From an uncultured Collinsella sp. (GTDB lineage Bacteria > Actinomycetota > Coriobacteriia > Coriobacteriales > Coriobacteriaceae): a stretch of DNA of 36,387 bases. This document shows positions 28,263 to 36,387 of the stretch, piece after piece. The DNA is taken from contig CABQWP010000015.1 in the NCBI GenBank assembly GCA_902467875.1, forward strand, positions 1 through 36,387, written 5' to 3'. The stretch's first letter is position 1. Every line of letters starts with the position of its first letter. A program made the translations under genes and the position numbers. The notes under the pieces are model-generated. The model saw nothing but the letters and a program-made list of their open reading frames with translations. It was not told where the DNA came from and did no database searches.

Positions 28263-31113
28263 GGCGATCACCTCGATCCAGATCGCGATGGCGACGAGCA
28301 TGCATCCACGTCGCGGCGAAGCACAGCAACGAAGCGCCAGCAAGATATGTCATAGTCAAGCCAGCCCCGCCCGCCTCAGGAAGCGTGGTCGAGTACTTGT
28401 TGGTAAAGGTCGGTGGGGTCGTGGTAAAGGTCGGCGGGGTCATGGGGTCGGCGGGGGCGTAAGTGACCTTGGTATCGAGCTGCTTCTTACCGTTAGTCAC
28501 CTCAACTTTGACGTTGTACACAGCCCCATCGTAGGTGATGTGGTCCTTGACGCCATTCACAGCGTCCTTGGGAACGACCTCGGAGATGGTGTAAGTGTAG
28601 GTACCGGCTTTGTTGCACTCAACGCTAAAGGAAATGCTACCGTCGGCACCGTTCGTTACAGTCTTGAGCACCCTACCCTTGTCATCCTTAAGTTCAAACG
28701 AGAACTGCCCCGCCTTGAATGTTCCACCTTCGAGCACCTTCTGCGCCTTGATATCCACAGAGCCCATTAGGCGATTGTCGTAGATCCAGATCTCGTCCTT
28801 TTTGTCATCGCCGATGATTTCGGAGTCTTTGACGATGCTCTTCGCTTTATTGAGCTCAGTTTGATACTTCTCATCGTCAGCATTGCCCTTAAGCATGATC
28901 CACGTGGGCGCCGCCGCGTCATAGCCGTCAGGCGCTTTCGTCTCCACGAGCTGGTAGAGCACGCAATTTACCATCGCCTTGTCTTCTGCGCCAAACGAGA
29001 TTTTGCCGTTGGCGTCGGTGGGGGCGGTTTCAAACTCAGTCCTTGCATTCTCGATACCCACCGTTGCAACCTGGTCCATATTCACGCTGTAGAGCGTAAA
29101 CCTCGCATGCTCGAGCGTCGCACCGACCTGCTGGGCGTCGTACTTGGTCATCGTGATGCCGTAGCCGTTGCCACCTGCGCTGGCGGACGCATTTTGAATC
29201 TTCCATTTTTGCTCGTCGATCGCCGAGCCCTCCGTCACCCCCGTAAGCTCGGCGGTGTTGGAAAGGGACACCTCTTCGCCGGGGTTTCCGGTCGGGATAA
29301 CCTCGTACTCGACCTTGAGGTATTTCTTGTCGGGCACATTAAGCGTCAACTTCGTGCGTACGCCAGTTTTGTCTGAGACCTGCTCCATCTTCGACGAATA
29401 GTCCTTCTGAGACAGCGCAACCCAGCCACCGTTCACGCGCTCATAGACCTTAAGCGTCGACGGCACCAGCGTGCACTTGGCATCCATGGTATCGACGAGC
29501 TCAAGGAAGTCGGTGCCATTTTTAAGGGCAACGGCAGACTCGTTAACAAAAATGGTGTATTTGATGCAGTTGCTATTGGCAACCTGCTCGCCAGACTTTT
29601 TGATGACGTTGTTCTTAATGGTGACGTCACCTTTACCGGAATCGAACTTTTTAACTCCTGACCCCGCGCTGGCCTTGTTGGTGAACTTCACCTCGTTTGT
29701 GGAGGTATCGAGCTCACCGCGCTTGACCGCCGTCTTGTACGTGAGCTTTGCGTAGCCGGCATAGTCGCCGAGATCTGTCGTAGGGATGGAGAAGGTGACC
29801 GTGTTGCCGTTGCTGCTAACGTTGTCGGCGGCGAGCTTCTGATCCGTAACGACCTCCTTGGCCTCGCCTCCGCGCCCAAGCCCCGCATGTAGATCGTAGG
29901 GGTTCTGCACGATCGTGTACTTTGCGGAACCCGCGACATAGCTCATCCCGTCCGGAATGGTATCGATGATGTTCAGCGGCACGCGGCCGAGCTTTCCAGC
30001 TCCATAACAATCTCCTGCCGCGGTCTTCTGGCGATTCGCGTACACCGTCCAGTCGACGACCCAGGCTCCCTTCTCGTTCGAGCCGTCAACGGCACTCCAG
30101 TCGAAGTCCTCGTTCCAAGTTACCTTCGCCTCAGCTTTCGGCTTCTCGACCGCGGGCGTCGTTTCCTTGTTGACGACATACATTGGGCTATCGGTGTAGT
30201 ACGGCCAACCACCATTCTGCCCCGGCACCGTAACAGATGCGAAGTTCGAGTACCAGCCCGGCAGCGCATCAGAAGTGGTGGTGTACGTGATGTCGGCGTA
30301 ATCCTCGTTCGCGAGAGCCGCCTTCACCTTGTCGTTAATGTTTATGTCGAGGTTGAAGTTTCTTTTGTGCCCATCCTTCTGTACGACGTTATTTCCATCT
30401 TTCAACTCATTTGTCGTCAGCTTCCAGTCGTCGCCTCGAACTAGCTCAGTTTTGCCAATCTTGATCTTTATTGAGTTGACATCAACACCGATATCTTGTT
30501 TCCACGCCGATTGAAACGTATCCTTCACCGTCACCTTATCAAGGTTGGCCGCATTGACAATAGCTTTCAGCGCCACGCGCGTCTTCCACTTCGCCTCGCC
30601 AGTTGTTGCAGCGTTCTCTCGACCCACGAGTTCCTTGGTGATCGGTGTGTCCACCAACTGCGGCGTAAACTCACCTTTACCAGTGCCGGAAACGGAACCA
30701 TCGTGCTCGATCGTTGCGCTGTTGCGCACGGTGTCGTACGAACCCGTTTCATTCATCTTGGTGTGATAAACAATGCGATAGGTGATGTACTTATCCTCAA
30801 GGTTGTCCGAGAACTTGTAGGTAAAGGATTTCTTAGACTGATCGAGCTCACCGGTGGCAAGAACAGTCGACCCAGAGCTGCCTTTATAAACCGTATAGTT
30901 CCCCGCATACGTCTGCTTATCGTCCAGCGTGTCGGTGAACACATAACCGCTCATGTCGGCCTTGAGCTCGCCTTGGTTGAGTGTGACCGTCCACGTGATG
31001 TCGGACGGCGTACTATTGCGGTCGCTAGACTTGCCAATCATGTCGTAACGAAAGGGCTGGGGGCAAACGTAACCGTGCCGTTCTGGCGATCGTTGGTACC
31101 GCCCCACCCCCAC
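28255..31113 (-). CDS. C-terminal part of a large cell-wall adhesin (frameshifted)
   Basis: This frame is open from 31113, but only about 31053 onward continues the protein begun at 32024. It has no SD of its own. It contains repeated DUF11/isopeptide-like beta domains, a SpaA-like domain with the E-box YQLVETKAPDGY, then a pilin isopeptide domain (VTNGADGSISF, YTYTISEV). The sorting signal is LPEAG followed by a hydrophobic stretch and a basic tail (HARRHRDLDRGDRHE). With the N-terminal part it would total about 1256 residues, likely the tip adhesin or ancillary pilin. Without frameshift correction it would not be exported. Confidence 0.7.
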   Translation of the reverse strand: MGVGRYQRSPERHGYVCPQPFRYDMIGKSSDRNSTPSDITWTVTLNQGELKADMSGYVFTDTLDDKQTYAGNYTVYKGSSGSTVLATGELDQSKKSFTYKFSDNLEDKYITYRIVYHTKMNETGSYDTVRNSATIEHDGSVSGTGKGEFTPQLVDTPITKELVGRENAATTGEAKWKTRVALKAIVNAANLDKVTVKDTFQSAWKQDIGVDVNSIKIKIGKTELVRGDDWKLTTNELKDGNNVVQKDGHKRNFNLDININDKVKAALANEDYADITYTTTSDALPGWYSNFASVTVPGQNGGWPYYTDSPMYVVNKETTPAVEKPKAEAKVTWNEDFDWSAVDGSNEKGAWVVDWTVYANRQKTAAGDCYGAGKLGRVPLNIIDTIPDGMSYVAGSAKYTIVQNPYDLHAGLGRGGEAKEVVTDQKLAADNVSSNGNTVTFSIPTTDLGDYAGYAKLTYKTAVKRGELDTSTNEVKFTNKASAGSGVKKFDSGKGDVTIKNNVIKKSGEQVANSNCIKYTIFVNESAVALKNGTDFLELVDTMDAKCTLVPSTLKVYERVNGGWVALSQKDYSSKMEQVSDKTGVRTKLTLNVPDKKYLKVEYEVIPTGNPGEEVSLSNTAELTGVTEGSAIDEQKWKIQNASASAGGNGYGITMTKYDAQQVGATLEHARFTLYSVNMDQVATVGIENARTEFETAPTDANGKISFGAEDKAMVNCVLYQLVETKAPDGYDAAAPTWIMLKGNADDEKYQTELNKAKSIVKDSEIIGDDKKDEIWIYDNRLMGSVDIKAQKVLEGGTFKAGQFSFELKDDKGRVLKTVTNGADGSISFSVECNKAGTYTYTISEVVPKDAVNGVKDHITYDGAVYNVKVEVTNGKKQLDTKVTYAPADPMTPPTFTTTPPTFTNKYSTTLPEAGGAGLTMTYLAGASLLCFAATWMHARRHRDLDRGDRHE

Positions 31114-32024
31114 GACGCCGTGTTCTTGGATGCTTCCTGCTTGTCGATAAATTCACCGTTGCTCGCAGAAACGCCGCTTTTCAGCACCGTTTCATACGTA
31201 ATCTTATGGTCTCCCTGGGAAAGGTTGCCCAAGCTGTCGAGGAGCGCGGTCTGGCCGTCGATCTTCGGCTGTGGATTGAGCTTCTCTCCGTCGAGCATAA
31301 AGCTGTCGTTCACAAATTCAAAGTTCTCGCCCAGCGTATCGGTTAACTTGACGTTCGTGGCATATGACTCGACGGTGAGTTTAACGGTCCAGGTAACCTT
31401 GGCCACGCCGTCTGCTCCCTGGGAGAAGGTCCCCGACTTCCCTCCCGTTACTTTGCCGTCCTTGGTAGGAATCTCGACCGCTCCCGCACCAGGGAACACG
31501 ACAGATGCGTTGCCACCAGAACCGATACCCTTGTTTTTAAGCTGGAACGAGAAGTTTGCCGTAACATAAATGTTCGCAGGGTTTTTTTCGAGCCATGCCT
31601 TGTCGAACGTAAAGAAGGCCTTGTTGTCTTCGATCTTCCATGTACCGGCTTTTACAGCGTCAGCACCAGGCCCATCCATAAAATCGCCGCCATCATTGTT
31701 GCCGACGTCAATGGTGTCAGGGAATTTGTAAACGGCAACATTGTTCCCAGATGCAGGCGCCTCACCAGTCTTGAATTTTGCCGAGAAAGCCCCGTAAAGG
31801 GTTGATACAGAGGTCACGGCACCTTCTAGCTTCTGAGTGCGATTCTCATCGGCATACAGCCCAACCGTAACGTCCGCCGTCTTCTCATCAATCACAATCG
31901 GCGTCGGCGTCGTCGCATCCTCGGCGCGCACGGGGGCTGCGCCGTGAAAAACTGCAGCGGTAAGGCTAATCAAAATGAAGACCAGGGCCGCCATACCCAG
32001 CGACCGCGAGCGGTGTGCGTTCAT
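31038..32024 (-). CDS. N-terminal part of the large cell-wall adhesin
   Basis: The 328 residues have a signal peptide (1-34, VRA-ED) and beta domains like those of collagen-type adhesins: VTWTVKLTVESYATNVKLTDTLGENFEF. The reading frame then ends at TGA 31040-31038, after FAPSPFVTT. The homologous continuation is in another frame, at RYDMIGK. ATG 32024 follows AAGGGA at 5 bases. On its own it is secreted but has no wall anchor. Either a pseudogene, a phase-off allele or a programmed frameshift explains the break. Confidence 0.75.
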   Translation of the reverse strand: MNAHRSRSLGMAALVFILISLTAAVFHGAAPVRAEDATTPTPIVIDEKTADVTVGLYADENRTQKLEGAVTSVSTLYGAFSAKFKTGEAPASGNNVAVYKFPDTIDVGNNDGGDFMDGPGADAVKAGTWKIEDNKAFFTFDKAWLEKNPANIYVTANFSFQLKNKGIGSGGNASVVFPGAGAVEIPTKDGKVTGGKSGTFSQGADGVAKVTWTVKLTVESYATNVKLTDTLGENFEFVNDSFMLDGEKLNPQPKIDGQTALLDSLGNLSQGDHKITYETVLKSGVSASNGEFIDKQEASKNTASWGWGGTNDRQNGTVTFAPSPFVTT

Positions 32025-32172
32025 AGTTGTCCCTTAATTCCTACAACACGGTGTGGAATACGGCGAATCGTCGGATCGAACACAAGCCCCAACATCTACG
32101 AGAACCTACCTAGCGCATTGCAAGAACCCATTGGGGGCAACTTCTAAGACGGTTCGTCTATGCCACATGCAT

Positions 32173-32202
32173 AAAATACAATATAGATACCAGTCATGTA
32201 AA
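32173..32202 (-). promoter_or_regulatory. Possible pilin-locus promoter
   Basis: TTTACA (32202-32197) and TATTTT (32178-32173) lie 18 bases apart in an AT-rich stretch. The predicted leader is about 140 nt long. Confidence 0.4.
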
Positions 32203-32215
32203 CCGCAGGTAAAGA

Positions 32216-32234
32216 GGTATTTTAATTTAATACC
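32216..32234 (-). promoter_or_regulatory. Operator-like palindrome upstream of the pilin locus
   Basis: GGTATT and AATACC flank a 7-base AT-rich spacer just upstream of the -35. AACTGTTAACGGTT lies next to it (32247-32260) and includes GTTAAC. The region 32150-32330 is far more AT-rich than its surroundings. Together these suggest binding sites for a regulator encoded elsewhere. Confidence 0.35.
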
Positions 32235-32352
32235 AGTTGATATTTAACTGTTAACGGTTTTGTATCAAAGCGGTTATATCCTATGGAATTATGTATATGT
32301 TTAAACAACTTAACTTTGATCGGCAAGCCGACGGGGGGTAACCGCCCCCGCT

Positions 32353-32382
32353 GTGGTGCAGACGAACCTGTCCCCCTTGCAC
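32353..32382 (+). repeat. Dispersed REP-like sequence, copy 2
   Basis: It starts TGGTGCAGACGAACCTG and ends CTTGCAC, matching 24 of 29 positions of copy 1 (161-193, minus strand). It runs directly into the typA terminator hairpin. Confidence 0.5.
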
Positions 32383-32423
32383 AAGAAAGGGCGCCGACCA
32401 TTGCGGTCGACGCCCTTTCTTGT
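32381..32423 (-). terminator. typA terminator
   Basis: A 19-bp stem with one mismatch joins 32381-32399 to 32405-32423 around a 5-base loop. It lies 22 bases after the typA stop. The T run is weak (TTTCTTGTG). Confidence 0.75.
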
Positions 32424-32445
32424 TAGACGCTATAAAGCCCAGCGC

Positions 32446-34284
<1,839 letters not shown>

Positions 34285-34401
34285 GTAGTTCCCCTATCTT
34301 CTATCCATATACAAACGGCACGCGTATGCGGCCCGCCCAGCGATACAACGCTCAGCGGGAATATTGAGCCTTTTACCGAAAACTCGTTTATTTTAGCGAT
34401 T

Positions 34402-34851
34402 TTAGATGAGAGGGGTTTCCTCACCTGCAGGTTCAGGGTCGCTCCACATAAAACCATCGCCGGCGCCCATGCCCTCATACAGCACATATGCCGAAAAACC
34501 ACTCTCGAGCGTGGTTTCGAAGAAGCTCACGAGCAGAGCATCGTGATAGCCGCCGTCAATCTCGACGCAGCCGGTGTAGCCGATGGCATAGCGGGCGATA
34601 CGGCCCAGGCCCTCGTCCTTAAGACCCATCTTGTGCTCGGAAATAAAGTTGGTGGCCGCCTCCAGGCACGCCTCTTCGCCGTCCTCGTCGAGCGCCGCCA
34701 GATATCGGTTGGAAGCAGCGTCCTCAATCGCCACAACTACGCCCGGATTCTCGCCGGCGGCAAGGTCGTCCAAGAACGCACCAATCAGGTCACACACCAT
34801 GGCGTCGAGCTCGGCGGAGACGTTACCGGCGTCCTGCATATCCTGTGCCAT
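34402..34851 (-). CDS. Small acidic protein of unknown function
   Basis: No family recognised. The 149 residues are acidic and soluble-looking, with no signal or TM segment. It starts MAQDMQDAGNVSAELDAM and contains YLAALDEDGEEACLEAA and GYHDALLVSFFETTLESGFSAYVLYEGMG in which a beta-rich end is likely. ATG 34851 follows GGAAGG. It lies between the two-TM protein and typA, 30 bases after the former. Confidence 0.75.
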   Translation of the reverse strand: MAQDMQDAGNVSAELDAMVCDLIGAFLDDLAAGENPGVVVAIEDAASNRYLAALDEDGEEACLEAATNFISEHKMGLKDEGLGRIARYAIGYTGCVEIDGGYHDALLVSFFETTLESGFSAYVLYEGMGAGDGFMWSDPEPAGEETPLI

Positions 34852-34881
34852 CTTTAGACCTTCCCATCGAGTCTGGCGTCA

Positions 34882-35271
34882 TTACAGTTCTTGTGCCTCG
34901 GCGCCGATCTTAGCGGCAGCGTCGCGGGTGCGCATCATATCCATCGCGCGCTTGTCGAGCACCTTGATTTGACTGGTCAGCATGACCGCATCGACCACAC
35001 CCCAGATCACGAGGCCCGTAGAGATCGAAAACCCAAGCGCACCAACTGTACCACGAAGGCGCGAGCAGATTGCCGCGACAAGGGCGGAGACGACAACCAT
35101 CTTGATAAACGAGCCGCGGCGTTCGCGAAGCGTGCGGGCCTGCGTCACATAGGCAATGCGAGCCGCCTCAGAAGCCTCCGAGCGCATCTGGGCCTCGCGC
35201 GCAATGGCCGCCGCCTCAGCCGACATACCGCCGGCCATCAGCGAACGCTCCGCAGCCTGGCCGCCCCACAT
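34882..35271 (-). CDS. Small two-TM protein of unknown function
   Basis: The 129 residues contain an Ala-rich coil (13-50), two TM helices (about 57-75 and 80-98) and a C-terminal helical tail (KVLDKRAMDMMRTRDAAAKIGAEAQEL). ATG 35271 directly follows the TAA of the preceding gene with only a weak SD, so coupled translation is probable. The ATG at 35238 is an alternative start. Function unknown. Confidence 0.7.
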   Translation of the reverse strand: MWGGQAAERSLMAGGMSAEAAAIAREAQMRSEASEAARIAYVTQARTLRERRGSFIKMVVVSALVAAICSRLRGTVGALGFSISTGLVIWGVVDAVMLTSQIKVLDKRAMDMMRTRDAAAKIGAEAQEL

Positions 35272-35772
35272 TTAGAAGTCATCGGGGGAGAGCGTATGGA
35301 CGAACTCGTCGAACTTCTCGAACTCCCGCTCGTCGTCAACTTCCTCGGCATGGGCAGAAACGGTACCCAGGCGATTCATGATGTCGTCCTCCACAAACAT
35401 GGGGGCATTGCTGCGCACGGCAAGGGCAATGGCATCACTGGGACGCGCATCGATCTTATGCTCGTTGCCATCGGCCAACACGACAACCGTCGCGTAAAAC
35501 ACGGGCGGCTCGGCGCGAACGATTTCGATGCGTTCGAGTTTGGCACCCAGGGCGCCAACAGTATCGAGCAACAGGTCATGGGTAATCGGGCGCTCGGCGC
35601 GGCCGCTATCGATGCCGCGGCTGATGGCAGCGGCTTCAAACGAACCAGTTTGAATGGAAAGGGAACGCAGTGGCGCGGGCGAGTCCGATTTGCTGCAGCG
35701 CTCGCGAAGCACGATAAGCGATGGCACGGGACCGGCGGCCATGACGATGGTCTCTATGTCGACACGAACCAT
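35272..35772 (-). CDS. Bifunctional nuclease family (DUF151) protein
   Basis: The 166 residues have the DUF151/BFN core: MVRVDIETIVM at the start, then HKIDARPSDAIALAVRSNAPMFVED, the highly conserved end of this family. Plant members are described as acting on both DNA and RNA; the bacterial role is unclear. ATG 35772 follows GGAGGT at 6 bases; the frame upstream lacks an SD. It heads the minus-strand run toward typA. Confidence 0.85.
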   Translation of the reverse strand: MVRVDIETIVMAAGPVPSLIVLRERCSKSDSPAPLRSLSIQTGSFEAAAISRGIDSGRAERPITHDLLLDTVGALGAKLERIEIVRAEPPVFYATVVVLADGNEHKIDARPSDAIALAVRSNAPMFVEDDIMNRLGTVSAHAEEVDDEREFEKFDEFVHTLSPDDF

Positions 35773-35829
35773 GGAACACCTCCGGTACGTAGCGGTTAAC
35801 ACGCGGCAGCTCCACCGCATTGAATAGCT

Positions 35830-35859
35830 ATACTACCCAATCTTTCGCACAGCACACAA
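35830..35859 (-). promoter_or_regulatory. Promoter of the DUF151-typA run
   Basis: TTGTGT (35859-35854) and TAGTAT (35835-35830) have an 18-base spacer, about 57 bases before ATG 35772. Confidence 0.45.
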
Positions 35860-35886
35860 AACCAAAATGAGATTTATCGCAGACAA

Positions 35887-35917
35887 GAAAAAAGCCCCGA
35901 GGCAACGCCCCAGGGCT
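35887..35917 (-). terminator. Terminator of the tRNA Ala-Ile pair
   Basis: On the minus strand a 10-bp stem AGCCCTGGGG/CCTCGGGGCT (two wobbles) with a 5-base loop is followed by TTTTTTC. Confidence 0.88.
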
Positions 35918-35931
35918 CTTCACAGTTTTGA

Positions 35932-36008
35932 TGGTGGACCTGACAAGATTCGAACTTGTGACCTCCCGGTTATCAGCCGGACGCTCTAACCAACTGAGCT
36001 ACAGGTCC
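35932..36008 (-). tRNA. tRNA-Ile(GAT), copy 1
   Basis: A 77-nt gene beginning GGACCTGT with anticodon loop CTGATAA (GAT), T arm ACAAG-TTCGAAT-CTTGT and encoded CCA. Identical in sequence to the copy at 36156-36232. Confidence 0.97.
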
Positions 36009-36012
36009 ATCA

Positions 36013-36088
36013 TGGTGGAGGTTAGGGGGATCGAACCCCTGACCTCAGGCTTGCAAAGCCCGCGCTCTCCCAGCTGAGCTAAACCCCC
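36013..36088 (-). tRNA. tRNA-Ala(TGC)
   Basis: A 76-nt gene with acceptor GGGGGTT/AACCTCC, anticodon loop TTTGCAA (TGC) and encoded CCA. Four bases separate it from tRNA-Ile copy 1, so the two are one transcript. Confidence 0.97.
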
Positions 36089-36099
36089 ACGGAGACAGT

Positions 36100-36144
36100 A
36101 ATAAACACCCCAGCGGCGACTCGGCTCTCGCTGGGGTGTTTATT
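36100..36144. terminator. Terminator-like hairpin between tRNA genes
   Basis: AATAAACACCCCAGCG (36100-36115) pairs perfectly with 36129-36144 around a 13-base loop. It ends the upstream tRNA-Ile transcript in the minus direction, implying that tRNA-Ala is read through or has its own promoter. Confidence 0.8.
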
Positions 36145-36155
36145 GCGAAAGAAAG

Positions 36156-36232
36156 TGGTGGACCTGACAAGATTCGAACTTGTGACCTCCCGGTTATCAG
36201 CCGGACGCTCTAACCAACTGAGCTACAGGTCC
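36156..36232 (-). tRNA. tRNA-Ile(GAT), copy 2
   Basis: Identical 77-nt tRNA-Ile with anticodon GAT and encoded CCA. It is first in the cluster and next to the promoter at 36247-36276. Confidence 0.97.
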
Positions 36233-36246
36233 ATCGCGCAAGGGAT

Positions 36247-36276
36247 ATATTAGACGAGTCGTTACGCGCGCGTCAA
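36247..36276 (-). promoter_or_regulatory. tRNA cluster promoter
   Basis: TTGACG (36276-36271) and TAATAT (36252-36247) with an 18-base spacer. The tRNA 5' end is 14 bases after the -10. Confidence 0.75.
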
Positions 36277-36361
36277 CAACTTTTTTGAAAATCTTTGGAG
36301 GGGTTCGCCCCGGCCGCCCGGCGGCATATGAAGTCGCCTGCTCGGACAGTCCTGACTCGCA

Positions 36362-36386
36362 CGGAGAGCACATTAAGTGCTCTCCG
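36362..36386. terminator. Hairpin at the window end
   Basis: CGGAGAGCAC pairs with GTGCTCTCCG around ATTAA. It may end a gene beyond the window; any T tract would be outside. Confidence 0.5.
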
Positions 36387-36387
36387 G

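Overview
The window looks like a chromosomal segment of a high-GC Gram-positive gut actinobacterium of the class Coriobacteriia, most probably Collinsella or a close relative. This is an inference from protein character, gene order, GC-rich codon use and LPXTG-type surface proteins; no database search was made. Nearly all genes are on the minus strand; the only plus-strand protein genes are at 4845-6074, 24486-25175 and 25282-26427.

Region 1 (1-8.2 kb): a short Pro-rich reading frame interrupted by a poly-C tract, dispersed palindromic repeats, a lone PTS EIIA gene, the purF-purM-purN run, a plus-strand multi-TM gene, then purE followed by a class B sortase gene and a MoaE-like gene. Region 2 (8.2-20 kb): carA-carB, a one-TM protein of unknown function, an ABC exporter, and a purA-purD-NUDIX run. 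Together the purF, D, N, M, E and A genes cover steps 1, 2, 3, 5 and 6 of IMP synthesis plus the first AMP-branch step, and carAB makes carbamoyl phosphate for pyrimidines and arginine. Region 3 (20-23.9 kb): rpsF-ssb-rpsR-rplI with its own promoter and terminator, then dnaB. Region 4 (23.9-24.5 kb): two tRNA-Ser genes and a tRNA-like palindromic element. Region 5 (24.5-32.4 kb): a TRIC/UPF0126 channel gene, a secreted bactofilin-like membrane protein, and a two-gene pilin/adhesin locus with an AT-rich upstream region. The large adhesin is split by a frameshift, and no pilus sortase is adjacent. Region 6 (32.4-36.4 kb): typA/bipA, two small genes of unknown function, a DUF151 bifunctional nuclease gene, and a tRNA Ile-Ala-Ile cluster.

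The most interesting non-coding content is a set of long stem-loops. Two elements flanking a hairpin between carB and purE (8243-8330 and 8489-8577) have unrelated 30-bp arms but the same apical module, with base changes that keep pairing and two tandem G.A pairs on each side. A third stem-loop (16418-16515) carries the same GAGCGA/GAGCGA internal loop. A 140-bp element next to tRNA-Ser has a tRNA 3' end and stacked hairpins. These could be mobile palindromes or structured RNAs and are not explained by the protein genes.
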